A model generated the notes under the pieces. It was not told the origin of the DNA and searched no databases. It saw only the letters and a list, made by a program, of their open reading frames with translations. Source: Progne subis subis (taxonomy: Eukaryota; Chordata; Aves; Passeriformes; Hirundinidae). Taken from it: 64,000 nt of DNA. The DNA lies in contig JAKJHU010000085.1 of assembly GCA_022316685.1 (NCBI GenBank), forward strand, positions 3,410,001 to 3,474,000, given 5' to 3'. Below, piece by piece: positions 47,201-57,330 of the stretch (the first letter of the stretch is position 1; each line of letters starts with the position of its first letter). The translations under genes and the position numbers were made by a program.

Positions 47201-50200
47201 GCCTGGAGGCTACAAATTCGAGTAGAACTAATGGCAAAAGAGCTTCTTGGGTTACATGGTGAAGGTGTAGCTTGTGCAAGCAAATATCTGTCAAACGTTC
47301 TCACTTCTGCGAAGCTCTTGCAGATACTTACTTCAAGTGGAAGTATTTTTAGTATAATTGCCATTAAATGAATTATAGGAAGCCAATATAATTTTATAAC
47401 TGATGAAAAATATTGCCACTTTACATCATTAAAACGATTTTTAGAACTGCTGCGGTGGCATTTTGCCTATATATTGTCTGTCAATATAGCTGAGATCCAT
47501 AAAAGCAGGCCAGTTTTACAGAACACTTGAAATCCACTTTATGTGCAGCCAGAGACACTTTATACTGAGCAATATGTGCATTTCCTCCTCCAGTCAGTGC
47601 CATCAGGAGCACATTTTGGGAATTCAGAGCTTTTCCCCTGCAATCACAGCAATGTCACCCAGCAGTGACTCTGACCAGCAAAGACTGCCAAGGTGCCGAA
47701 AGAGAGACACCAGCAGAGGAAGAAAGGCCCAAGCCATGTCCATGGAATCAGCAGTTTAATAAAAACCCCAAACAAACACCCAGCACCCTTCCCCCTAAAA
47801 CAGCCCCTGAGAAAAAAAACACACAATGTGTCTTTTTAAATGAATTAATTCTCTTCTGTGCAGCCGATCTCCTCTTTGGCTCCGCGGTGATTCTGTTATC
47901 AGGCTTCCCTAATGACACAGAAACATAAATTCTAGTTTGCCATTCTTTTCCTTCAGATAATCTGCTCTAATTGAGTGTTTTACTGAGCAATCAATCGCAC
48001 TTCACTCACTTTCCCAGGCTTGAATTACAGAATTAGAAGGGAAAAAAAAAAATAATAATCTTGCTTGTTAAGACCACATTGCTTTGATCCTGGTGCTAGG
48101 ATGAAGTTCACCGTGGGCAAAGCAACATTTAACCCCTGCTCTGAGCAGGTAAAAGGAGACCTTGTGCTCACCTGCACAGGATTTCTGGCAGTTCTGAGCA
48201 GCTTGGGAGAAGTCAGCACCATCCCCACGGGAATGGCAGCTCCCACTTAAGGATTAAGTGGATTAATTAAGCATTAAGGGCTGTCCCATTCCAGCCTGGA
48301 TGTGGTTCTTCCACTTGTTTCAGCCCCTACAAACTCAGCTGCTGTCAAAGCCCTCGGGAAGCGCAGATGAGAGTGAAGGAGGAGCTGGGGACAAAGAGAG
48401 CGTTGCTCTGATTTACACACAGAAGATGCCACGTTTCTGGTTTGACACTCTGCTGTGCAAAAGTCAGAATTAGCTTCCAATGCATCCTGTTAGCGAGGCT
48501 GCAATGCCTTGAGTTTAATGTGCGGAGGCATTTTTAATATTAGCTCTGGCTACATTTCCCCATTAATTGAATGGAGAGGAGGGGAAAGAAAAGAAAAAAA
48601 AGGAGTTTGTAAATCTGCCACAGCAATGGCCGGTTACAGGGATTTTTATGGCTCTCTCGTAATGGAAACATCGAGTCCACGGGTAAGCACTGTAACTGTG
48701 GGTAAAAGACATCACTTTATCAGAGGATGGAAGGAACCAGAACAAGCTCCTTGGTCTCAGATTCGTCCCCAGCTCTTCGTTGTAGCAGAGCAGCAGAAAG
48801 GGACGGCTTTGGGCTTTCGGGAATTGCAGCACAATGTGATAACTGGTGTTTGTGTCCCTGGTGCTGGCAGACAGCCAGCTCCAGGAATGCCAGTTTAAAC
48901 ATCTGCCTGAAGGAAAAGAAAATCCACGTAAAGCACAGCGCTGGGTGGTGTTTGCAGCCAGCAGAACAAGTGCCCCCCACGACTGGACGACCAGAAGTTA
49001 AAACTGTATTCAAATAAGAAGGCTGTGGGATTTTTGTCTTAGCAACAGTAAAAGAGAAGTAATTATTCTATAAAATTTACCAGCACGAGGTTCAGCTTGG
49101 GATGCCCATCTTTCTCATGCTAAAGCTGTTTATTTACCCTCACCTCAAAGATTCAGTGTGCTGTTTATTGTCTGACTGTCAGCTCTGGAACACACTGGAA
49201 CACAATAATCCAGCAGACTTGAAACTGCTGCCTCATTAGGTATTTTTCCATTACAGGGAAAGCATATTTTAATTCCTTTCATTTAGTCTGTTTGCTTCAG
49301 GATCTTTCCAAGTCCAAGGGAATGTGAAGATCCAAGAATGACAGCATTTGCTTTGCAAACAGCAGACTTGAGTGGTTAAATGGTGTGAAAATAATTTATA
49401 GTATATATTTTTTTTTCCTTTATGCCTGTATCCCCTGTTATTGGAGGTTTTCTCATACGTGGACTGTTCCTCATCATGGGGTCTCCTGCAAAATAACAGA
49501 GGTGGAAAAGGCAAGACACCTGATGCAGCAGGCTCTCCAGCACTGCCCACTTTTGGGTTTTAATTCTCCAGGGCACTGGGTTGAATGTCTCTAATAAATA
49601 CCATTTAAAGGTAGGGGGAAGGAGGAACAAAAGCAGGAGAAGATTTTGCATGAGAGGCAGCAAAGGATCAATCCCCTGCTTTTCAAAGCAGGTGAGTTAA
49701 AATGATGCCTGCTCTGGCTCTGTACCGAGCTGCTTTGCAGACTCATTTAAAAGGAACAAGCCATTTTAATTAGCTCTCCCTGGACTCAGGAACGTGAGGG
49801 TCCCAGGTGAGGGGGAGCAGAGAGAAATAAATATATATATATATACTTAAATGAAGAGCAGGCTGGCCTTGTTGCCAGCTCTCTCAGCTCTGCCTTAATC
49901 ACTTTGAAGAATACAAGTCCACAGTGACCTCTGTTGTTCCTTTCATATTGGAGATTAAAAGATGAAGCCCTGCTCCTGCAGCTGGTGAACACGCTGTGAG
50001 GGGAAATCAATGACTCTTTCAGACAGGTCTCTGTGCAAAAAGGGTGATCGCAGACACGGAATAATTAATTTTAATTCAACTGTTTAAAAATAGATGTTAC
50101 AAAAAGAGAAATGGCCCTTCTTTCTAAAAAACACAAGGCAAATGGATTTTTTTTTTTTTTTAAAGCCAGAAAATCAGATGCCTCTCATTTTAGAATAGAC

Positions 50201-50553
50201 CTTCAATTATATATATATATTTTTTTTCACTTCTCTTCTGTACATATACTTCTTTCAGGCAATAAATCTGCTGTAGGAGGATGTCAGTAGTGCCCTGCAT
50301 ACTCTGATGCTCCACAGGTTCTCAAGGCTCCCTCTCACCATCACATGAAGCTGTGAGCAGCAGGGGCTCAGACACAGGAACCTGTCCAAAGGCTGGAGCA
50401 GGGTTGGAACAGACACTTCTGATGTGTCAAACAGCCAGAGCTTTCAGCAGCAGCTTCTGCTGTGGCTTCAGGGAACCTCCCAGCCTCATCCCAAACCACG
50501 GGGACAGAGCAAAGCCACGTCACGCTGAGTGTCCGGGCCAGCCAGGACAGGAT
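44264..50553. other. Unique non-coding sequence
   Basis: Contains a 17-bp imperfect tandem pair (CCTGAATTGTCCCACCC / CCTGAATTGTCCCCCC) at 44657-44690. AT-rich motif-bearing stretches occur at 47340-47570, 47930-48040 and 48490-48590, and short (TA)n tracts at 49830-49845 and 50205-50220. Overlapping frames of up to 129 codons on both strands have no domain. Confidence 0.45.
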
Positions 50554-50821
50554 TGATGCCTTCAGTTCTATCTTTGCTGTGTTTCAGGCTCTGTGCTGCC
50601 CAGGTGCAGCTCTGAGCTCACACTCAGGGTCACTCAGCTCTCTGCACACAGCAGCCACACAGAACAAATCCTGCTCCTGCTGCACACCAAGGACAACGCT
50701 CCAAGCTTCAGCCCCAACAGCACAAACAAGGGTGGAGGGAGGGGAACAAGAAGGATGGGACTGCAGAACCTGGAGCTGGAACTGGACAATTCAACCCCAA
50801 AGTGCAAATGGACCAGAACTG
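50554..50821 (+). mobile_element. ERV LTR copy 3 of 3, 3'-truncated
   Basis: Matches the first ~268 bp of copies 1 and 2, from TGATGCCTTCAG to GGACCAGAACTG, then diverges abruptly before the polyadenylation signal. It shares GTGGAGGGAGGG with copy 2, but has an extra AA-type change (GGGGAACAAG). All three copies are in the same orientation. The truncation removes R/U5, so it cannot act as a complete LTR. Confidence 0.78.
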
Positions 50822-51239
50822 CCCCTTCCCACACAGCTCACCCAGGAGGAGGTTTTCCTTCCCCCCTGCACTTTGCACAGCCCTAGAACACCACAGAAGC
50901 TCCAGGAACCACCAGCATCCAAAAGAAACTCCGGCAGAGTTTCTGATTTCTGATTTCCCAGCAAAGGAGGAATTACAGAGCATTCCAGGCCAATCCAGCA
51001 TCTCCCATAACAGCCCCACAGCCATCAAGAGCAGTATTTGCCTGAATATTTTCCAGAACACTGCGTCTGGGGCAAAGAGCTGCAGCTGTGATGTGAAGGA
51101 TTTAAATATTCCCCCTCACGCAGGGATCTAGGACAAAGCTTTGTGCACCAGAGAGCCCCTGCTATTCCCAATTTCCGAGCTGAAGCAGCTCTATTCCGCC
51201 ACAAAGAGCTGCACCCTTGGTGATCGCCGGGAAGGGAGG
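50822..51239. other. Unique non-coding sequence
   Basis: Frames here only extend those of the truncated LTR. Nothing else is seen. Confidence 0.5.
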
Positions 51240-51680
51240 AACTGTTGGGTTATTTAAATGATGGGAGCTGAACAGGTATCCTCAAAGTTAGGGGGAAAAA
51301 ATGCGTGTTCCTTTTGATAATAGTTTTATTTATTAATGAAAGTCATCATGCCGTAATGTCATCTAAATTAGCCTCAATTAATTTCTGAATTAATCAAGTG
51401 CGTTCCTGGTAATTTCTTTCTCCTCTTACACTTTTCAAGAATCTTTAAATGATAAAAGGAATTTTAGTACAAAGAAATGGAGAGGTCCCTTTCTAACAGA
51501 CTTTCAAAATAAGAACAGAATAGATACAGAAGGCAGGAGGGTTAAATCTCATCAAACTGCTTTGAAACCATATATTTGAAGTCAATTATTATAATCAAAG
51601 TCACTAAAACCCATCAAATATCCTCATTAGCCACCATTTTAGTTTTATTTCTGATTTTCCAAAGTGATAAAGGCGAATGG
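51240..51680. promoter_or_regulatory. Candidate regulatory block, one of the strongest
   Basis: AT-rich unique DNA with GGGTTATTTAAATGATGGG near 51247, TTATTAATGAAAGTCATCATG near 51331, AGCCTCAATTAATTTCTGAA TTAATCAAG near 51370, GTCAATTATTATAATCAAAG near 51581, and CCTCATTAGCCACC near 51622. Several TAATTA/ATTA cores are spaced across 400 bp without repeats. Inference: an enhancer cluster-like element. Confidence 0.35.
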
Positions 51681-52539
51681 AACTGCAAGTTTTTCACTCC
51701 AAATCTTCCCCAGCACCAAACTGGACTGAGAGGGATTTAGGACTGGGGAAATATTTCTGTAAATATTGTGTGTGTGTGCCTGGGCCTCCATTACACAGAA
51801 AACCTTTGAAGAGAAATGGAGCCTCCTCTAATTTTAGAATTTTTTCTGCTCCTGAAGATGATCAGGCCCTCGTGGATTAACTTGGTGCTTTTCAGCAGGG
51901 TTTGAGTCGCCAACAGAAAGGAACAAAACCCTGAGCAACCCAAAGTCTCAGGGTGCTGCAGGTCCAGGGGGGCCTGGGGGTCCCTGAATTACTTCTGGGG
52001 AGTGTGGGGATTCACAGAGAATTTTCAGCAGCCTGCAGATTTTCTAGGTGTGGGGTATGAGGGTAAGGAAAAAAAAAAAAAAAATTACAAAAAACTCCTG
52101 AAAATGAATAGTCCAAAGCTGTATTTTGGTCTCCACCTTCCAAGGATTGCCAGAGGGCTCTTTGGGGCTGCAGCAAGGCTGCTTTATCTAAATCCTGCAG
52201 TGTATTACACATTCTTTACTGGTGCTCTGATGCCTCTAGAAATACGATTGTGAAGCTGTATAATCTGATATGAAATTGCAGCTTGTTTTGGCACAGAAGG
52301 AGGGGAAAAAGGGAAGAAAGGAGGAAGAGACGGCCGGCACCGACACGATTGAGAACACGTGGAGTGTTTTAATAGCTGGTTTTGTGTTTGCAAACCTGTC
52401 CCCAGGCAGGCTGTGCTGGAATGAACTTGGAATCAAAAGGCACGTGGGTCAGGCTAACTGGAGATAATTCTGGTACCTTTTCTTTCTGGCAGTACAGAAA
52501 TGACAGAGGATCCAGAACATGCATCCAAATACATATCCT
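51681..52539. other. Unique non-coding sequence
   Basis: A 14-15 A run lies near 52070. Short frames only; no feature recognised. Confidence 0.5.
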
Positions 52540-52700
52540 CGGAATTTAATTAGAGAGAATTATTCTTGCCTACCTAGGATAATTGCAACATTATGTTGTG
52601 ATGGCTGTTAGCATCACATATGCTTACAGATTAATGGCGTTTCTTCCATGTCTGCTTTTGATTTAATCAGGCCATCACTCATTACAATCATGCATGGCTG
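52540..52700. promoter_or_regulatory. Candidate regulatory block
   Basis: Compact unique segment with GGAATTTAATTAGAGAGAAT near 52540, AGGATAATTGCAACATTATG near 52577, CAGATTAATGGCG near 52627, TTGATTTAATCAGGCC near 52658 and ACAATCATGCATGGC near 52684. Texture is typical of a deeply constrained element, but this is untested. Confidence 0.35.
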
Positions 52701-54514
52701 GTTCTACAAGATGAGAATGTATTAAAAAAAAACAAAAACCAACTGGTAACAAACAGAGCTGGAGCTCCAGGGCTCTGAGCAGGCAGCTGCAGCAGGGAAT
52801 TCACCAGAGCTGCCATCCAAACCCACACCTGGCCTCAAAATGAAAATCCCCCACCCTGTGCGAGGCTCCAGCCTCTCCATGAGCTGAGCCCAGCGGGCTC
52901 TGCTGGCTCCACATGCAGGGAAGCTCAGAGCTCCCAGGTGATTCCCCTCCTGCAGAGCTCCTGAGGTGATCCCGACACCCCTGGAGGGTCTGGGAATGAG
53001 ATGTCGTATTTTGGGAGGGCTGTGTCTGTGCCCAGCCCCTCTCCAGGCTCCTGGCCAGCTCTGGCACCTGCACCATCAAAACCCACCCGGGGAGTTTTGT
53101 GGTCCTTATATACATTGAAAAGAAGGAAAAAAAAAATAAAAGTATGTGGCAGCTTTGAAGCACGAGTGGTCACAGAGGGATGAGATTTAGACATAAAATA
53201 TACATTTATACATAAAAGGAAAATATACATTTCTGCTGTGCCAAAACAGAGGCTGAACCTGTGTTTGATATTTACGCTGAGGCCCTGACCACCACAGAGA
53301 GATTCATAATGGTGCTTTTAAAAGCAATAGCAACCAAAGATAGATCACCAAGGTAAAGGCTGCTGAACAATTCCCCCAACTCTGCAATATCATCAAGACA
53401 TTGACCTAAGAACCCTTCTCAACTCAGATCCACGAGCAGACACAGATCCAGCAGAGCACCACAAGCCCCACCACAACCTCGGGGACTTGCACAGTGATGG
53501 CTTTTCCCACGTGACAGACGTGGCAGCAGCGACTTCCACGCATTTCCCTGTGAATCTTCGAAGGTTTTCTTAGGTAATAGCTTAATTTCACAAATGCCGG
53601 CTGAACAAAGTTGTCTAAACACCATCTATTTTTTGGAGCTGTTATTTCATTGGAGAACTGTTTTCTCTCTTTCCTTCTCCTCCCTCCCCTTCCCTCATTC
53701 CACAGGAATGTAATCCCTCTGAAATTAAGCATCAGTGCCTAGGACACACATCCCTTAATGCAGCCACGATCATACCCTTAGAAACAAGCAACCTGTAGAG
53801 CAAAATACACTCTGTGCCTGCATGCTAATGCAGCAATTAATCATTTTGATACCCTTGCTCTCTTCACTGCTCGTTTTCCCTTGATTTTTTGATGTCAGAA
53901 CCAGCTCAGTAGAGCACCACACTTTTTAAAAAAAATCATCTTTCGAGTAGCAACGTTAAACACCTCCGAGTGGAAAGCAGACAAATCAATTCACGTTGCA
54001 GCACTCGTGGCACAGCCACGGCTGCACAGACACACGCACCGAACTCCCTTTCCTCTGAAGGGAACAAAACCCACCCAAAATCCTGCAGCAGCTTTTTTTT
54101 CCCAAAAGCCCTCCCAGCTGAGCTGCTGGGAGAGCACAGCATTCCTTCCTCCCGACCCCCAGAAGGGCCCCACTGCCACTGCGCCACCAAACACCGGGAC
54201 TGGGAGGGAAACAGGGCCGGATTATTCCCCCAAAAGTCACCAAACGTGGTCACAAAACCCTGCACCAGGCGTGTGAGGCAAAGCTCTCCTGTTAGCAGAG
54301 TCTGGCACAAGAAGCACCACTGAGAGGGCCAAAAGCTGCCACAAACAACTGCAGAATGAGGCTGAATTCCACCAACAGTGCATACTTTGAGAGTTCTATG
54401 AAAACTGAGAGCCTTCCCCTACCTGTGGAAGCACAACAGGAACCTGGCAGAAGCAGGACAGGAACCTCCTCCAGCAGCAGGAGAGAGAACGTTCTGGTGT
54501 CGAGGTTTATGGAG
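52701..54514. other. Unique non-coding sequence
   Basis: GC-richer with chance frames at 52801-53230 and 53936-54323 on both strands. A motif-bearing stretch at 53735-53885 (ATGCTAATGCAGCAATTAAT C) may be regulatory. No gene was found. Confidence 0.45.
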
Positions 54515-55612
54515 TTTGTGGTGGGTTCTGCTTGGTTCTGGTTGGTTCCAGCACAGGTAGAGCCAATAACGAGGTCGGTTCTGACTGGTTCTGGTCGGTT
54601 CCAGCACAGGTATGGCACTAACGAGGTGAGTTCTGATTGGTTCTGATAAGTTCCAGCACAGGTATGGCACTAACAAGGTCAGTTCTGGTCAATTCCAGCA
54701 CAGGTATGGCACTAACGAGGTGAGTTCTGATTGGTTCTGATCGGTTCCAGCACAGGTATGGCACTAATGAGGTTGGTTCTGACTGGTTCTGGTCAGTTCC
54801 AGCACAGGTAGAGCCAATAACGAGGTCGGTTCTGACTGGTTCTGGTCGGTTTTACTGGTTCTGGTCGGTTCCAGCACAGGTATGGCACTAACGAGGTGAG
54901 TTCTGATTGGTTCTGATCGGTTCCAGCACAGGTATGGCACTAATGAGGTTGGTTCTGACTGGTTCTGGTCAGTTCCAGCACAGGTAGAGCCAATAACGAG
55001 GTCGGTTCTGACTGGTTCTGGTCAGTTCCAGCACAGGTATGGCACTAACAAGGTCGGTTCTGACTGGTTCTGGTCGGTTCCAGCACAGGTATGGCACTAA
55101 CAAGGTGAGTTCTGATTGGTTCTGGTCGGTTCCAGCACAGGTATGGCACTAACGAGGTTGGTTCTGACTGGTTCTGGTCGGTTCCAGCACAGGTGTGCCC
55201 AATAACGAGGTAATTTCTGATTGGTTCTGGTCGGTTCCAGCACAGGTGTGCCCAATAATGAGGTAATTTCTGATTGGTTCTGGTCGGTTCCAGCACAGGT
55301 GTGCCCAATAACGAGGTAATTTCTGATTGGTTCTGGTCGGTTCCAGCACAGGTGTGCCCAATAATGAGGTAATTTCTGATTGGTTGTGGTCGGTTCCAGC
55401 ACAGGTGTGCCCAATAACAAGGTAATTTCTGATTGGTTCTGGTCGGTTCCAGCACAGGTGTGCCCAATAATGAGGTAATTTCTGATTGGTTCTGGTCGGT
55501 TCCAGCACAGGTGTGCCCAATAACGAGGTAATTTCTGATTGGTTCTGGTCGGTTCCAGCACAGGTGTGCCCAATTACGGGGCTCATTAGCTATAACGAGG
55601 TTGATTAGCTGC
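54515..55612. repeat. Minisatellite, 53-bp unit, about 20 copies
   Basis: The unit contains GATTGGTTCTGGTCGGTTCC, then AGCACAGGTGTGCCCAATAA and CGAGGTAATTTCT. The period of 53 is read from AATAACGAGG at 55201 and AATAATGAGG at 55254. The left part (to about 55190) uses the variants TATGGCACTAACGAGG or TAGAGCCAATAACG; the right part is uniform GTGTGCCCAATAA. One ~18-bp partial duplication (GGTCGGTTTTACTGGTTCT) lies near 54845. Since 53 is not a multiple of 3 and all minus frames lack stops, the 145-189-codon minus frames cycle through three readings. No protein is implied and there are no spacers, so it is not a CRISPR. Confidence 0.95.
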
Positions 55613-55699
55613 ACCTGTGCTCCAGGCCCTGCCCTCCCGTGCCCGGCGAGAGCTCGCTGCCCTCGGGTGGGTTCAGCCAGAGGAGATGGAAGCTCCCAG

Positions 55700-55870
55700 C
55701 TCAGCTTTTAATGCATCCCATGTTTGGATCTGCACGTGGCAATTAACATTCGTTTACAAGAACAAGGGGCTGATTAATCAGCTGGGATCGCAAATGACAC
55801 AATTGCACTGGAGGTTCGCTTTGTTTTGCGCCGTGCATGGTGTTTAGATAAACCTGTGATTAAAGGCCAA
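55700..55870. promoter_or_regulatory. Candidate regulatory block beside the minisatellite
   Basis: Unique segment with GCTTTTAATGCATCCCATG near 55704, GGCAATTAACATTCG near 55738, GGGGCTGATTAATCAGCTGG (palindromic CTGATTAATCAG) near 55765, AACAAGGGG (SOX-like) and GTTTAGATAAACCTG near 55842. It begins about 90 bp after the minisatellite ends. Enhancer-like by composition. Confidence 0.35.
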
Positions 55871-57029
55871 GTTCTGGAGCCTTGAGGAATAAACTTCAGC
55901 TTTGATGCTGGTGATAAAGGCAGGAGTTTTCAGAGGATTAGATTTTGTGGGGGAGTAGCAAGAAATTAGGTGTTCTGCTCTTTGTCAGCGATTATGAAAT
56001 CCAGGAGCGTTTAAAATTCAATCAAGATTTGTCACAGTGCTGCAGAGGGGACACGGGACTTTATCAGCAGGGGAGGGAAGAGGGGGGACACGGGGCCAGA
56101 TGCAAACTGGAATGCAGAAGTCACAGTGACAGGAACACAGGGCTTTGCTGCTGCAGGTTACAGCAGCTCCTGCGCTGAGGATCGCTCCCAGGGCAGGCAG
56201 AGAATGCCCTGAGTGGCCAGGCGCTGTGCATGGAAGCAAGGAATGAAATCATCTTGCATTGCTCCTTCCTTGTAATGGTATTTAGCACTTTTTTATCATC
56301 GTGGCTCTCTGATTTTCGACAGAGTTCATGTTGATTTATAGGCAAGAAGGGGGACAGCAAGAGGAAGGCTTTGGGGAGCCCCAGCTGCAGGAGGGGTGCA
56401 AACCCCTGTTCAGCTCCATGCTCTAATTTTCCTTCCCAAGTGCCTCTCCCTCGTACAATTTGCTGCCTCATCTCCTTGGCCAAGGCTGACGCTTTCTGTC
56501 ATGCTTTTTGTTATTTTCCTGCATTATTCCTGAGTCACCCTGCCGTGCCTTGCCAGACCTTTGCATGCGCTGGGGTGATTCACACTGCCGGGCACAGCAG
56601 CTGCAGAGTGTTCGGGTCAGAACCTGGGCCCACGATCTGGGCTGAGAAAATGGTGCTGCTGCCTCTAAGTGACTACAGGGAAACAAATAAAATCATTCTT
56701 TAACTCGAGCGCAGTTAGGCTGCAGAATCAGAGGAGAATGACCAGGGCTCCCCTCAAGGTTTCCTTCCATCCCCTCAGGTCTGACACGTTGATTATTTTG
56801 AATCTTTTGCTCACGCCTGGAGGATCAGCGTTAGTACCTGGGAAATAGGGTGGAGCTCCCCTCCCAGCGCAGAGGGCAAACCCAGCTGTGTGCCCGCTTC
56901 TCTCCCTCCTTCACGCAGGGCTGGCAGCTGCACACAGCCCTTCCCAGACGCTGCTGTCCCTTGAGTGCTGCAGCGCTGCCTCGCTGGAGCTTTCCCTCTG
57001 TCAGTCAGAGTAGGCTGAATGGGGAAGAC
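55871..57029. other. Unique non-coding sequence
   Basis: Short overlapping frames only, with no domain; moderately GC-rich near 56840-57000. Confidence 0.5.
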
Positions 57030-57330
57030 TGATTCCCAGAAAGAATTTTAATAGCGGAATGATACGCCTCACAACAGACACAATTTGCATGAGATCACTG
57101 AGCTGCCAGCCATCGGTTTGTAGGTGAGCAGCAGCCAACAGTCAAGGACTCCAGACTTCAGGCTGAGCTCGCTAAGAGTAGTTCTCCTGATAATTAAGCA
57201 CTAATGTTCTTCCATGAGTGCATTATAATGAAATAAATTGCTTCAAGGGAACAATAAACTACAGGCAGCATCTGAAGCATCTTAACAGCACGGAGCATTT
57301 GGGCTGCTGCGAGATTCACTCAAAGAGGAG
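57030..57330. promoter_or_regulatory. Candidate regulatory block with an octamer-like site
   Basis: Contains ATTTGCAT (the POU octamer complement) at 57083-57090, TAATAGCGGAATGATACGCC near 57048, CTGATAATTAAGCACTAATG near 57186, and GGAACAATAAACTACAGGC (SOX-like) near 57249. Unique and repeat-free. Confidence 0.33.

Noticed and set aside
55045..55614. 189-codon minus frame with repeated peptide
   Set aside because: Created by a 53-bp repeat with no stops in any minus frame; the three frames are equally open.
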